Origin: an uncultured Owenweeksia sp.
Lineage (GTDB): Bacteria; Bacteroidota; Bacteroidia; Flavobacteriales; Schleiferiaceae
DNA length: 64,000 bases
Reading direction: 5' to 3'
Assembly: GCA_937146805.1 (NCBI GenBank)
Contig: CAKZRR010000032.1
Span: forward strand, 1 to 64,000
Below are positions 31,270 through 41,377 of the stretch, piece by piece (the first letter of the stretch is position 1; each line of letters opens with the position of its first letter). The notes below the pieces were generated by a model, which was not told the DNA's origin, did not search any database, and was given only the letters and a program-made list of their open reading frames with translations. A program made the translations under genes and the position numbers.

Positions 31270-31310
31270 CAAATGTAACTAAATATTTAGTTTGAACTAA
31301 TTTTTTAGTT
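31270..31310 (-). promoter_or_regulatory. Putative blaI operon promoter with tandem palindromic operators
   Basis: Minus strand: TACATTTG (TAnnTTTG -7 box) at 31277-31270; AACTAAATATTTAGTT at 31277-31292; AACTAATTTTTTAGTT at 31295-31310. Confidence 0.65.
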
Positions 31311-31483
31311 TGAAAATTCAAAATATTCCGTTCAGTGCTATTTTGCAAAGAAGGAGAGTAATGCCACGATTGTTAGATCTGGCTCAAATAGAATCTACCA
31401 GCAAACCCAAACTTTTGTAAGTTTAGGTTTTAGTAGTTTGGTTAATTTTGTAAAACTGAGTTTATACCTTGGTCGTTAACATT

Positions 31484-32275
31484 ATGAAAATGAAAAAATT
31501 GGTGCTGATATTTCTTGCGGCAGCTTTGGTTCAGAGTTGTTCAGAAAGTAAAATGGATAGAAAAGGGTTCCAAGTAAATGAGATATCTGAAAATGAGGAC
31601 GGTGAAAAGGTGGTTGGCTTGCAAATAGATTCTTTGCAATTTGAAACAAGACCAATGGGGGTACTAATGACCAAGAATCGGGTACATAGACTTACTCCGA
31701 TTTACAAGGTTAACTACAATAAGGAAACGGGTAAGCCTTTTACTGGCTCAAATCACTTTCATGGTAAATGGGAAAGAGAAAGTAATGACGGTAATAATTG
31801 GAATAATCATATAATGCCTGGTTTTGAGGCTTTGTACGGATATAATTTGGTTAATATATCGCATTATAATAATGTGGAGCATTCTCAAAATGAATTTTTT
31901 GAAAAACCCGTTTTGTTAAGAACTGTGTACTATCCAGCCTTTTCTAAAGATACCTTGAACAAAATGCCAGTTGAAAGAGATTATTACATGATTTCTGTTT
32001 ATGATGAGGATTCTAATAAGGATGGGTTTATCAATGTAAAGGATTTAAGAAGGTTTTATTTATATGATATAGGAGGTAACCTGCGTATGCCATTAATTCC
32101 TAAAAACTATTCTGTTATGAGTTCTGAATATGATTCGGACAACGATTTTATGTACGTATTTGCCAAATTAGATAAGAATTCAAACGGCCAGATGGAAGAA
32201 ATGGAACCTATCCACATTTTTTGGATTGATTTGAAGAGTCCTGAAAAAACTGGAATTCAATTTAAAACAAAATGA
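31484..32275 (+). CDS. Hypothetical lipoprotein with Asp-rich EF-hand-like loop
   Basis: MKMKKLVLIFLAAALVQSCSES lipobox; DEDSNKDGFINVKDL; LDKNSNGQMEEME. Confidence 0.7.
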   Translation: MKMKKLVLIFLAAALVQSCSESKMDRKGFQVNEISENEDGEKVVGLQIDSLQFETRPMGVLMTKNRVHRLTPIYKVNYNKETGKPFTGSNHFHGKWERESNDGNNWNNHIMPGFEALYGYNLVNISHYNNVEHSQNEFFEKPVLLRTVYYPAFSKDTLNKMPVERDYYMISVYDEDSNKDGFINVKDLRRFYLYDIGGNLRMPLIPKNYSVMSSEYDSDNDFMYVFAKLDKNSNGQMEEMEPIHIFWIDLKSPEKTGIQFKTK

Positions 32276-32349
32276 AACAATTCTTATACTAGTAAAGTGT
32301 TTTAGAGTTTATAAAATCATTTTTTTAAACATCAGAATAACACAAGTAA

Positions 32350-33063
32350 ATGAACACGTTCCTAAAAATACTTTTCCTCGTAATTGTATGTTCGTCCTTT
32401 ATACCAAACGAAAAAACCAAAGTGTATTTAATTCCGGGTCAGGGTTCGGATGAACGGATATTTTCAAAAATCTCTTTTTCAGATAAATATGAGGTAATAC
32501 CGATAAAATACGAAATGCCTTTAAAGCACGAAACCATGGCAGCTTATGCCAAGCGTTTGTCGGTTCAAATAAAAGAGCAGGAGGGCTTTATACTGATAGG
32601 TATTTCGTTAGGAGGGATGTTAGCTACGGAAATAGCCGAGATTAAAAACCCCAAGCAGGTAATTGTTATTTCGAGTGCCAAAAATGCCAATGAGTTGCCC
32701 GATCGATATAGCTTTCAAAGGCGATGGCCAGTTTATAAAATAGTGGGACCAAATTTGTCAAAGTTAGGAGCCCAAATATTACAACCTATAGTTGAGCGGG
32801 ATAGAAACAAGGAGAAAGAAACCTTTAGGGCTATGTTAGCCGCCAAAGACCCTCTGTTTTTGAAACGTACCATTCAAATGATAGTGACCTGGGAACGCAC
32901 CACCAATTCTAATAAAATCATACATATCCATGGTACTAAAGATCATACTATACCTATAAGGAATGTGAGTTATACACATCTAATTGAGGGCGGCTCTCAT
33001 ATGATGGCTTTAACACGAGCAGATGAAATTTCTAAGATATTGGAGGGGGTAATGGGAGAATAA
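32350..33063 (+). CDS. Alpha/beta hydrolase
   Basis: LIPGQGSDERIF; GISLGGMLATEIA nucleophile elbow; GTKDHTIP; EGGSHMM. Confidence 0.8.
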   Translation: MNTFLKILFLVIVCSSFIPNEKTKVYLIPGQGSDERIFSKISFSDKYEVIPIKYEMPLKHETMAAYAKRLSVQIKEQEGFILIGISLGGMLATEIAEIKNPKQVIVISSAKNANELPDRYSFQRRWPVYKIVGPNLSKLGAQILQPIVERDRNKEKETFRAMLAAKDPLFLKRTIQMIVTWERTTNSNKIIHIHGTKDHTIPIRNVSYTHLIEGGSHMMALTRADEISKILEGVMGE

Positions 33064-33156
33064 CGGGGTCTAATAATCAATTTGTAATCTTAAAACTACT
33101 AATTTAGGCGTTTGATAGGGTTTAATAGAATTGAAAAATAATAACGAAATCAAGTT

Positions 33157-33885
33157 ATGCGTGGTATACCAATAAGGATAGAGAAAATAAAAAGCAAACA
33201 TAAAGTACACAGCTATACGGGTACAAATGACTCTGTGGAAGAAAGGACAGAGTTTCTTATTTCAATATTCGAAAATAATAATAGTTGGAACCGAACAATC
33301 AAATGTGGGCTGGAAGAGTTAACGAAATTACGTGATGAGGTTTCGGAACTTATTGAATTTACAACAACAGCGGAAAAATTGAATATTACTAGAGACAAAG
33401 CAATTACCCTTGATAAACATTATGCCGAAGATGAACTTTGCAAGAAATGTGAATACCAGCTTACAAAAGATTGTGTCACGTGTATTTTTAGATTACAAAG
33501 CCCTTTAGAGAGGAAGCTATTTTTGGCATTAAAGAAAAAATATGTTCGATTTGAAACACAACATTCGTTGAATTGGAAGGGAGAGTGGATTTCAATCGAA
33601 GGAAAATCATATGATAACCCGAAAAACAACTTCAAAGAGGTGCTGACCGTTGCGGATTTTTACATCGAGAAGGGGAATGTCAGATTGTGTGTTTACACGG
33701 ATGGTCATACATACCATGAAAGGACTGAAGAGCAAGCACAGAGGGATAAGCGGATTGATAGAAAACTTCAAGAATTAGGATTTCAAGTTTTACGATATAC
33801 CGGAAAGGAAGTAAATGAGAATATTAATGTGATCGTGGCAGAAATCAAGAGTTGGATTGACAATCCAACTTTTAATGATGCATAG
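33157..33885 (+). CDS. Putative PD-(D/E)XK (DUF559/Vsr-like) endonuclease with N-terminal zinc-ribbon-like cysteines
   Basis: CKKCEYQLTKDCVTC; SPLERKLFLALKK...TVADFYIEKGNVRLCVYTDGHTYHERTEEQAQRDKRIDRKLQELGFQVLRYTGKEV. Confidence 0.65.
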   Translation: MRGIPIRIEKIKSKHKVHSYTGTNDSVEERTEFLISIFENNNSWNRTIKCGLEELTKLRDEVSELIEFTTTAEKLNITRDKAITLDKHYAEDELCKKCEYQLTKDCVTCIFRLQSPLERKLFLALKKKYVRFETQHSLNWKGEWISIEGKSYDNPKNNFKEVLTVADFYIEKGNVRLCVYTDGHTYHERTEEQAQRDKRIDRKLQELGFQVLRYTGKEVNENINVIVAEIKSWIDNPTFNDA

Positions 33886-33934
33886 AGTTAGCTCTGATTA
33901 GTCTCTGATCGTGTTGAATCTTTATGTCAATTTT

Positions 33935-33971
33935 AAAAGCAAAAACCGGCACAAGGCCGGTTTTTGCTTTT
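33935..33971. terminator. Strong bidirectional terminator
   Basis: AAAAGCAAAAACCGGC-ACAAG-GCCGGTTTTTGCTTTT, 16-bp perfect stem. Confidence 0.9.
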
Positions 33972-33984
33972 AAAGGTTTTCATA

Positions 33985-34662
33985 TTAATCTCTTAGAAAA
34001 GAGAGATAGTAAGCCAGTTGGGTAAGCGAGGCCAGAGCGGCTACCAAGTAGGTATTGGCGGCAGCTTTTAAAGCGTCATCTGCCATTTCATTTTCGGCAG
34101 GGCTGGTAATATTTGTATTCTTTAACCAAGCCAGTGCGCGGTTACTGGCATCGTATTCTACTGGTAAGGTTACCAAGCTAAACACGGTAATAGCACCCTG
34201 AAAAACAATCATAGTCCAAATAACCGTGTTAAGTGGAAATAGATTAATCGTAAAAGCTCCAAAAATCATGGCTATAAAAATAAAGCTCATGGCGCGGTTG
34301 CTAAAGCTAACAGCAGGTACCATTTTAGATCTAAGTTGCAACCACTGGTAGGCGGTAGCGTGTTGCACGGCATGTCCACATTCGTGTGCAGCCACAGCAG
34401 CAGCAGCTACTGATCGTTCGTTGTACACCGCTTCGCTTAAGTTTACAGTTTTATCAGTAGGGTTGTAGTGGTCGGTTAATCTGCCTGCAGTAGAAATTAC
34501 TTTTACATCTGTAATGCCATGATCGGCCAACATTTTTTCGGCAATCTCTCTGCCGCTTAAGCCATTTTGTAGGCCTACTTTACTGTATTTTTTAAACTTT
34601 CCTTTTAATCGGCTTTGTACTGCAAAACCAATAATTCCAAAAACAATGAGTATTAGTATCAT
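33985..34662 (-). CDS. Membrane zinc metallopeptidase, YugP/PF04298-like
   Basis: AAAAVAAHECGHAVQHATAYQWLQLRSKMVP; hydrophobic helices; VEYDASNRALAWL. Confidence 0.9.
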   Translation of the reverse strand: MILILIVFGIIGFAVQSRLKGKFKKYSKVGLQNGLSGREIAEKMLADHGITDVKVISTAGRLTDHYNPTDKTVNLSEAVYNERSVAAAAVAAHECGHAVQHATAYQWLQLRSKMVPAVSFSNRAMSFIFIAMIFGAFTINLFPLNTVIWTMIVFQGAITVFSLVTLPVEYDASNRALAWLKNTNITSPAENEMADDALKAAANTYLVAALASLTQLAYYLSFLRD

Positions 34663-34756
34663 GTAATTTTTCTAAATTTTTTCCAGCGTTAAAAATAACA
34701 AAAGGCGTGCCTTGCTAGTACAATTTTAATAATAGTTTTACGCAAAATTTAAGCTA

Positions 34757-35530
34757 TTGCTCATGGATAAGCCCTTAATACTGGTATGCAATGATGATGG
34801 AATCACCGCTCCGGGTATTCGTCACTTAATAAATGTAATGAATCAACTGGGTGAGGTTGTGGTAGTTGCTCCCGATAGCCCTCAATCAGGGATGGGGCAC
34901 GCCATTACCATTGACGGTATTTTACGCTGCGATAAAATCAGCGTTAATGAAGGTCCGCAAACGGAGTACAGCTGCACGGGTACACCTGTAGATTGCGTCA
35001 AGCTGGCAGTAAATGTGGTGTTAGATCGCAAACCTGATTTGGTGGTGTCAGGCATTAACCATGGCAGTAATTCTTCTATCAACGTAATTTATTCGGGCAC
35101 TATGTCGGCAGCGGTAGAGGGTTCTTTAGAGAACATTCCCTCCATCGGTTTTTCGCTAGATGAGTACAGCTGGGATGCCAATTTTGAACCCGCCACCACT
35201 TTTATTGAAAAAATAGCCCGCAAGGTGTTAGAAGAAGGTTTGCCTCATGGTGTTTGCTTAAATGTAAACATTCCTAAATATCAGGGTAAACCCTATGAAG
35301 GCCTAAAAATATGCCGCCAAGCTAAAGCCAATTGGGTAGAAGAGTTTGATAGTAGAACAGATCCCCGCTCTCGAAATTATTATTGGCTTACGGGCAAGTT
35401 TGTAAATTACGATGAAGGCAATGATACCGATGAATGGGCCTTGGCCAACAATTATATTTCGGTAGTACCCGTTAATAGTGATATTACGGCACATGCTTAT
35501 AGAAACGAGCTAAAAGATTGGAATATTTAG
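34757..35530 (+). CDS. surE: 5'/3'-nucleotidase SurE
   Basis: ILVCNDDGITAPGIRHL; VVVAPDSPQSGMGHAIT; VVSGINHGSNSSINVIYSGTMSAAVEG. Confidence 0.96.
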   Translation: MLMDKPLILVCNDDGITAPGIRHLINVMNQLGEVVVVAPDSPQSGMGHAITIDGILRCDKISVNEGPQTEYSCTGTPVDCVKLAVNVVLDRKPDLVVSGINHGSNSSINVIYSGTMSAAVEGSLENIPSIGFSLDEYSWDANFEPATTFIEKIARKVLEEGLPHGVCLNVNIPKYQGKPYEGLKICRQAKANWVEEFDSRTDPRSRNYYWLTGKFVNYDEGNDTDEWALANNYISVVPVNSDITAHAYRNELKDWNI

Positions 35531-35593
35531 TTTTTATTGCAGTCCGTTTTAAACAATTGAAATCTACCAAAGCATTAACCTAAAATCGAGCAA

Positions 35594-35893
35594 ATGAAAA
35601 AGTCAGTATTAACAGCACCTTTATGGTGGCTAGGAGTTTTTTTAGGTTTGGTAATGCCCATTCTTGGCGTGTTTTTAATGTTAGAGTCGAGGCCTGAGTT
35701 ATTGGGAATTCAAAATTTTGAAGGAGCAGTGGTAAAGCAAATTAATGTGCAAATCATCACCTTGGGTTTAATTATAAATGCGGGTTTATTCTTCTTGTTT
35801 TTAAAGCTTAATAAAGAGCTGCTTAGCCAGGGTTTATTGCTTATGACGGTGTTGTATTTAGTCGCCATCTTTTTCTACAGGTTCTTGTTATAA
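35594..35893 (+). CDS. Small hypothetical membrane protein
   Basis: 99 aa, three predicted TM helices, between surE and lpxB. Confidence 0.6.
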   Translation: MKKSVLTAPLWWLGVFLGLVMPILGVFLMLESRPELLGIQNFEGAVVKQINVQIITLGLIINAGLFFLFLKLNKELLSQGLLLMTVLYLVAIFFYRFLL

Positions 35894-35967
35894 TCTTTTT
35901 ATTTTTTTGGAAAGCCAAGCGCATTAAGCTTTAGTTTTATTGTTTACAATTAAAGCACAATAGCTAG

Positions 35968-37077
35968 GTGAAATACTTTTTGGTAGCCGGAGAAGCCAGT
36001 GGCGATTTGCACGCGGCCAATTTAATGAAGCAGGTAGTTGCCCACGATGAAAATCCTCATTTTGAATATTGGGGAGGCGATAGGATGGAGGCACAGGGTG
36101 GTGTTTTACACAAGCATTACCGCGAGTTGGCCTTTATGGGTTTTGTGCAAGTGCTACTCAATTTACGTACTATTTTAGGTAATATTAAAAAGTGCAAAGC
36201 ACAAATTTTGGCTTTTAAGCCAGATGTGTTGGTACTTATAGACTACCCTGGTTTTAATATGCGAATAGCCGAGTTTGCCAAAAAAGAAGGCATTAAGGTG
36301 GTATACTATGTATCTCCTCAAATTTGGGCTTGGAAACAAAACCGTGTATATAAGTTAAAGCGAGATGTGGACAGAATGCTTTGCATATTACCTTTTGAAA
36401 AGGACTTTTATAGAAAGTTTGATGTGGAGGTAGATTTTGTGGGGCACCCTCTTATTGATGCTATTGCGGGAAGACCAAAGCGACCTAGCGAAAGCGTAAA
36501 AGAAAGTTTGGGCTTAAATCCTGCTAAAAAAGTAATAGCATTATTGCCGGGTAGTCGTAGTCAGGAAATTCAAAAAATGCTACCGGTAATGGTGGAGGCC
36601 GCTCAAAAATTCCCGGATTATCAGCTGGTATTGGCTGCCGCGCCCTCGCAATCAACCGAGTTTTATAAAAAGGTAGCCAACCTAAGCAGCTTGCATATAG
36701 TTGCAGGCAAAACTTACGATTTATTTGAAGTAGCCGATGCTGCCATGGTAACCTCTGGCACCGCTACTTTAGAGGCGGCATTGTTTAATGTACCCGAGGT
36801 GGTGTGTTATAAAAGCGACCCAATTTCTGTATGGATAGCGAGGCGATTGATAAAGGTAAAGTACATTTCGTTGGTAAACTTAATTGCCGATAAGGAGGTT
36901 GTAAAAGAGTTGATACAGAGTGATTTAAATCCTGTAAGTTTAGAGCGAGAATTGAAAAAGTGTTTGGAGAACAGCATTTATTTTAAGGAAGAGTTTAGTG
37001 CTATTAGTAAATTGCTAGGAGGGGGAGGGGCTTCTTTACGAGCGGCTCAAATTGTAATAAAGGAAGCTAAAGGATGA
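35968..37077 (+). CDS. lpxB: Lipid-A-disaccharide synthase
   Basis: KYFLVAGEASGDLHAANLM; PLIDAIAGRP; LPGSRSQEIQKMLPVM; GTB-type fold; GTG start. Confidence 0.95.
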   Translation: MKYFLVAGEASGDLHAANLMKQVVAHDENPHFEYWGGDRMEAQGGVLHKHYRELAFMGFVQVLLNLRTILGNIKKCKAQILAFKPDVLVLIDYPGFNMRIAEFAKKEGIKVVYYVSPQIWAWKQNRVYKLKRDVDRMLCILPFEKDFYRKFDVEVDFVGHPLIDAIAGRPKRPSESVKESLGLNPAKKVIALLPGSRSQEIQKMLPVMVEAAQKFPDYQLVLAAAPSQSTEFYKKVANLSSLHIVAGKTYDLFEVADAAMVTSGTATLEAALFNVPEVVCYKSDPISVWIARRLIKVKYISLVNLIADKEVVKELIQSDLNPVSLERELKKCLENSIYFKEEFSAISKLLGGGGASLRAAQIVIKEAKG

Positions 37078-38249
37078 GACAGATAGTTGTGGTTTTATTG
37101 CTTTTTGTAAGCTTGGCCAGCCAAGCCGTAGATATTAAGGTGCGACTCTTTTCTACCATAAGCTTTAGTGAGGTTACGGTAATACCGGATACCGGGGCCT
37201 ACTTTTTAGTGGCTTTGGATAAGCGCTTAAAAACGGTAGATACGATTTTGGATATTTTTAGTGAAGAGGGCCAGCGCAACCTAAAGTTTAGCAAAGTAGG
37301 CAACCGCGTGTTGGTGAAAAAAGCGGACGAAGATTTAGGTAGATACGATGCTCTTGTGGTGGTGAGTAAACATCCCGATAAGGAGTTTAGGATTATAGCC
37401 AAAGGCAAGTACCGGGTGTACCATGGTGACCTGCGTTTGCGTGTTTTTGATGGCAGCCTACAGGTAGTAAATATTGTAGATTTAGAGGATTATGTAGGAG
37501 GCGTGGTAGAAAGTGAAGGTGGTAAGGATTTGCATCCTGAATACTTTAAGGCGCAGGCAGTTTTGGCGCGAACTTTTGCCCTTAAAAACTGGAATAAACA
37601 TGCTAGGGATGGTTACAATTTAAAGGATGATGTGAGTTCACAGGTGTATTTTTCGAAGGCACATTACACGCATAAGGAAGCTATTTTAGCAGCAGTTAAT
37701 AGCACCAAGGATACGCTTTTGGTAACGCATATTTGTGATCCAGTTTTGGGTGTTTTTCACGCTAATAGCGGAGGTTGTACCGTAGGAGCCGATCATGCTT
37801 GGCAAAACTCCATTGAGTATTTAGTCTCTAGGCCCGATAGTTTTAGTGTGGGTATTGGGAGTTATGAATGGGAAAAAGAGGTTTCTAAAGACGAGTTTTA
37901 TGGGTACCTATCTCGAAAAATGGGCGTGAGTAATGATCTTCGCTTTCAAAAGGCGGTGCTAAATTTTGACCAAAAAGGGGAGCGCCAAGCTTATTTTAGG
38001 TACGCTGGTAAAAAGTTGAAACTCACGGCTATTCGCCATAAATTTAGGTTGCGATCAACTTATTTTCACATTGCAGAAGTACGCGGTAATAAGCTGTTGC
38101 TTAAGGGTAATGGCTACGGACATGGGGTAGGCTTATCGCAAGATGGGGCTATGGAAATGGACAGGCGCGGTTATAATTACCGCGAAATTTTACATTTCTA
38201 TTTTAGCCAAACGGAATTGGAAAGCCTCCAAAATTTGAATGTAGAATAG
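37074..38249 (+). CDS. SpoIID/LytB domain protein
   Basis: IVDLEDYVGGVVESEGGKDLHPEYFKAQAVLARTFAL; GVFHANSGGCT; GYGHGVGLSQDGAMEM; ATGA overlap with lpxB. Confidence 0.9.
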   Translation: MRQIVVVLLLFVSLASQAVDIKVRLFSTISFSEVTVIPDTGAYFLVALDKRLKTVDTILDIFSEEGQRNLKFSKVGNRVLVKKADEDLGRYDALVVVSKHPDKEFRIIAKGKYRVYHGDLRLRVFDGSLQVVNIVDLEDYVGGVVESEGGKDLHPEYFKAQAVLARTFALKNWNKHARDGYNLKDDVSSQVYFSKAHYTHKEAILAAVNSTKDTLLVTHICDPVLGVFHANSGGCTVGADHAWQNSIEYLVSRPDSFSVGIGSYEWEKEVSKDEFYGYLSRKMGVSNDLRFQKAVLNFDQKGERQAYFRYAGKKLKLTAIRHKFRLRSTYFHIAEVRGNKLLLKGNGYGHGVGLSQDGAMEMDRRGYNYREILHFYFSQTELESLQNLNVE

Positions 38250-38251
38250 GC

Positions 38252-39484
38252 TTAGTTAAGAATTTCCTCTTTCCACCCAAACTGACTTTCGGCTCTTTCT
38301 ACAATACCATCGGCAATAGCCAAACCAGCAGTAGCAGCAGGTGAAGGGGCGTTTATCACATGCACTGAGTCCGGGCCGTACTCAATTTGAAAATCATCAA
38401 CCAAATTACCATTGCGCAACAAAGCTTGAGCTCTTACGCCCGATCTGGCGGCTTGTAAATCGTCCATTTCTAAGGATGGAATCATTTTTTGCAAGGCCTT
38501 TAAAAACAGCTTTTTGGAGAAGGCACGTTTGTATTCCTCCATTCCTTTTTGGTAATGTTTGGCAAAAAGTTTTCGGGTCCCCGGAAAGCTCAAGGCATCT
38601 ACAGTATCTTTCAAATCAAAGGAGGTGCGTGAGTAACCTTCTCGTTTAAACGAAAAAACAGCGTTGGGGCCACACTCAATACTGCCATCCGTCATACGGG
38701 TAAAGTGCACACCTAAAAAGGGAAAGGCGGGATCTGGCACAGGATAGATGAGGTGTTTTACTTTGTGTTTTGCCTTGTCTGTTAGTTCGTAATAATCGCC
38801 TCTAAAGCCTACTATGGCGCAGTCTAATTTTAGTCCTTCCATTTCGGCCATTCTATCGGCTTGTAAGCCAGCACAAAATACTTTTTTACCTACTTCAAAA
38901 TCACCTTTAGAGGTTTGCAAAATATTTTTACCGTTACCGGTGATACTGCCACGTACCTGCGTATTTAAAAATAACTGACTTTTAGGATTCAACTCTTGAA
39001 TAAGTTGAGCCAACTTTTTACAAACCCCTGTAAAATCTATGATCCCCGTAACGGGTACTTTAATGGCTTTAAGTCCTTCTACATGTGGTTCAATTTCATG
39101 GATGGCTTTGGGGTTGATAAGCTCAATATCTTCAATACCATTTTCTTGCCCTCGGGTATAAATGTTTTCGAGTAGCTTAACCTCTTCGGGAGTGGTAGCC
39201 AAAATAATTTTACCACATTCATCGTGTTTAATGCCATGCTTTTTGGCAAAGGCCACCATTTGATGGCGCCCATCTACGCAGTTTTTGGATTTAAAAGAAC
39301 CCGGTTTATAATAAATACCCGAATGGATAACTCCCGAGTTGCGCCCTGTTTGATGCGCACTTACCGCTTCTGCTTTATCAAAAATGGCAATGTTTAGCTG
39401 TGGGTATTTTAGTTGAAATTTATAGGCAGTAGCCAGACCAATAATTCCAGCGCCTACAACGGCAAGATCAAATTTATTTTCCAA
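38252..39484 (-). CDS. lhgO: L-2-hydroxyglutarate oxidase
   Basis: DLAVVGAGIIGLATAYKFQLKYP; HQTGRNSGVIHSGIYYKPGSFKSKNCVDG; SPAATAGLAIADGI. Confidence 0.93.
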   Translation of the reverse strand: MENKFDLAVVGAGIIGLATAYKFQLKYPQLNIAIFDKAEAVSAHQTGRNSGVIHSGIYYKPGSFKSKNCVDGRHQMVAFAKKHGIKHDECGKIILATTPEEVKLLENIYTRGQENGIEDIELINPKAIHEIEPHVEGLKAIKVPVTGIIDFTGVCKKLAQLIQELNPKSQLFLNTQVRGSITGNGKNILQTSKGDFEVGKKVFCAGLQADRMAEMEGLKLDCAIVGFRGDYYELTDKAKHKVKHLIYPVPDPAFPFLGVHFTRMTDGSIECGPNAVFSFKREGYSRTSFDLKDTVDALSFPGTRKLFAKHYQKGMEEYKRAFSKKLFLKALQKMIPSLEMDDLQAARSGVRAQALLRNGNLVDDFQIEYGPDSVHVINAPSPAATAGLAIADGIVERAESQFGWKEEILN

Positions 39485-39501
39485 GAAATGTGTTTTTTGC
39501 G

Positions 39502-40440
39502 TTAACCTTCTTTGGGTACTTTTGGTTTTTGCAAGGTAAACACTCTAGAGATATTAAAGCCAAAATGAATGTCATTATCTAACCACCTTCCTGGAGTTTC
39601 GGCAATGGTATAGGGTTCTGTTACGCCTCTCGAATTGGTTAGGAACAACTGAAATACGTGTCCGCCAGTTTCTAAATCGCAACCTACCGAAAAAGCGTTG
39701 GCATAGGTTTCTACATTGCCATTAAAATGCGTGTAATCGTTCGGGTTTACTTGGTAAATATATTCAGCGGTAACGGCAATCATGTGTGATAGCTTATAGC
39801 GAAGGGCTCCGCCTATGGCAATAATATCATTGTTATTGTCCTTGGTTTCTACCACATTAAAATGCGTAAAGGCCGGCACTATTTCTGCCGAGAATTTCTT
39901 CCCAAATTTACGAGCAATCACCAGTTCATGTACGTAGCTTAGTCTCTCAGTGTCATCATGCGGTAAATTATCTGTAAACTTCTGACTCTTATAGTATAAG
40001 GCCGAAAAGCCTGTAATGGTAAAAGGGAAAGTTTTAGCTCCAGTACTTTGTCTCACCAGGCGGTATTTCACATATCCATCGTATACTTTTTGAAAGGAAG
40101 AATGACCCCAGCCTACATTTAACCAATTGGTTGGTGAATAGTCTAAACCCATTTTTATTTGGGCATTATCTAAACCTAAAAAATTATAGAAAAACTCATT
40201 ATCAAAGGAACCAAATCGGTGTAATATGGAGTATTGTAATACGCCCTTTCCGGGGATTTCAGGCGACTGTAAATTAACTACCCGAGTACCTTTAAAAGTA
40301 GCAAAGGTATACTGTGTTTCATCCTTAGTCTCGTCTTCTAGCTCAGCCAATAAGTCGTTTTGAGCGCTAAGTGTTGTCCCTGCTAAAAGACAAATACCGA
40401 TACTAATGAGTTGGAAATGGCGCAAGTTATTTTTTCTCAT
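39502..40440 (-). CDS. DUF5777-like outer-membrane beta-barrel protein
   Basis: Signal peptide; TFKGTRVVNLQSPEIPGKGVLQYSILHRFGSF...; alternating beta-strand pattern; 14-bp overlap with the YceI gene. Confidence 0.7.
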   Translation of the reverse strand: MRKNNLRHFQLISIGICLLAGTTLSAQNDLLAELEDETKDETQYTFATFKGTRVVNLQSPEIPGKGVLQYSILHRFGSFDNEFFYNFLGLDNAQIKMGLDYSPTNWLNVGWGHSSFQKVYDGYVKYRLVRQSTGAKTFPFTITGFSALYYKSQKFTDNLPHDDTERLSYVHELVIARKFGKKFSAEIVPAFTHFNVVETKDNNNDIIAIGGALRYKLSHMIAVTAEYIYQVNPNDYTHFNGNVETYANAFSVGCDLETGGHVFQLFLTNSRGVTEPYTIAETPGRWLDNDIHFGFNISRVFTLQKPKVPKEG

Positions 40441-40969
40441 AATTCATTTTAACACTTACCTCAATCGTGGAAGCAATGTTTTTTTGCTTGGAGTTTGGTA
40501 TTTCTACTTTGTAATCTGCAGGTTTGATATTAAACTTGGTCATTAATTTGACTTTACCATTTTCAACCAATATAGTGGCATTTTCACTTATTGATTTGCT
40601 AACCCCATGCAGGGTCATTGTACCGGCAAAAACCACTTCGTATTTCCCATCTTTCGTTAAATCTACATTCTCAATACCTTCCATGCTTCCAGAAAACTTG
40701 GCCGTTGGAAACTCACCGCTTTCCATATAGTTTTCGTTAAAATGCTCTTGCATTAAGGCTTTCTCAAAAACAAAAGCTTTAATAGGAACCAAAAAGGCAA
40801 ACTGATTTTTTTCCAAATCAAGTACGCTGGAAACCTGGTTGTTAATGGCTTCAATATTTTCTACAGCGGCTTTAGAGAAAAAGGTAACCTCACCGCTTCG
40901 TGTGGCAAATTGTTGTGCCTGAGCCCAAAATGCAGACAGCGTTAATGCTGTCAAAAATATTTTTTTCAT
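40427..40969 (-). CDS. YceI family protein
   Basis: FATRSGEVTFFSKAAVENIEAINNQVS...GTMTLHGVSKSISENATI; start placed at MKKIFLTALTL. Confidence 0.88.
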   Translation of the reverse strand: MKKIFLTALTLSAFWAQAQQFATRSGEVTFFSKAAVENIEAINNQVSSVLDLEKNQFAFLVPIKAFVFEKALMQEHFNENYMESGEFPTAKFSGSMEGIENVDLTKDGKYEVVFAGTMTLHGVSKSISENATILVENGKVKLMTKFNIKPADYKVEIPNSKQKNIASTIEVSVKMNYEKK

Positions 40970-40985
40970 AGTTGGTATTTTAGAG

Positions 40986-41360
40986 TTAATTATTTGGAGC
41001 GCCATCGTTTATCCAAGTTATAATTTGTTCAATTTCGCAAGCCGTTAATGATCCTCCAGGGGGCATAGGATTGCTACTACGACCAGTAATAGCATCTTCC
41101 AATTTTCCGTTTAGTGCAACAAATTTTAGGTTGTCATAGTCAGGTAAGCTCAAGCCTCCAGCTCCGCCACCACCATGGCAATAACCACCCCCGCAGCCAT
41201 TGGCGTTAATAATGGGTAAAATATTGTGGGTGTAACTTATGTTAACACTACAGCTGTCATTGGCTGGCTCTTGGTACTTTGCGTGTAAATCTTCGTAATT
41301 ATCGCTGGTGCACGAAAAAGTCATCCAAGCGAAGGCGAAACAAATCAGTATATTTTTCAT
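40986..41360 (-). CDS. Short cytochrome-c-like lipoprotein (CX4CH)
   Basis: SCTSD lipobox; ILPIINANGCGGGYCHGGG; NPMPPGGSLTACEIEQIITWINDGAPNN. Confidence 0.75.
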   Translation of the reverse strand: MKNILICFAFAWMTFSCTSDNYEDLHAKYQEPANDSCSVNISYTHNILPIINANGCGGGYCHGGGGAGGLSLPDYDNLKFVALNGKLEDAITGRSSNPMPPGGSLTACEIEQIITWINDGAPNN

Positions 41361-41377
41361 AGCTAGTATTTTAAAAA

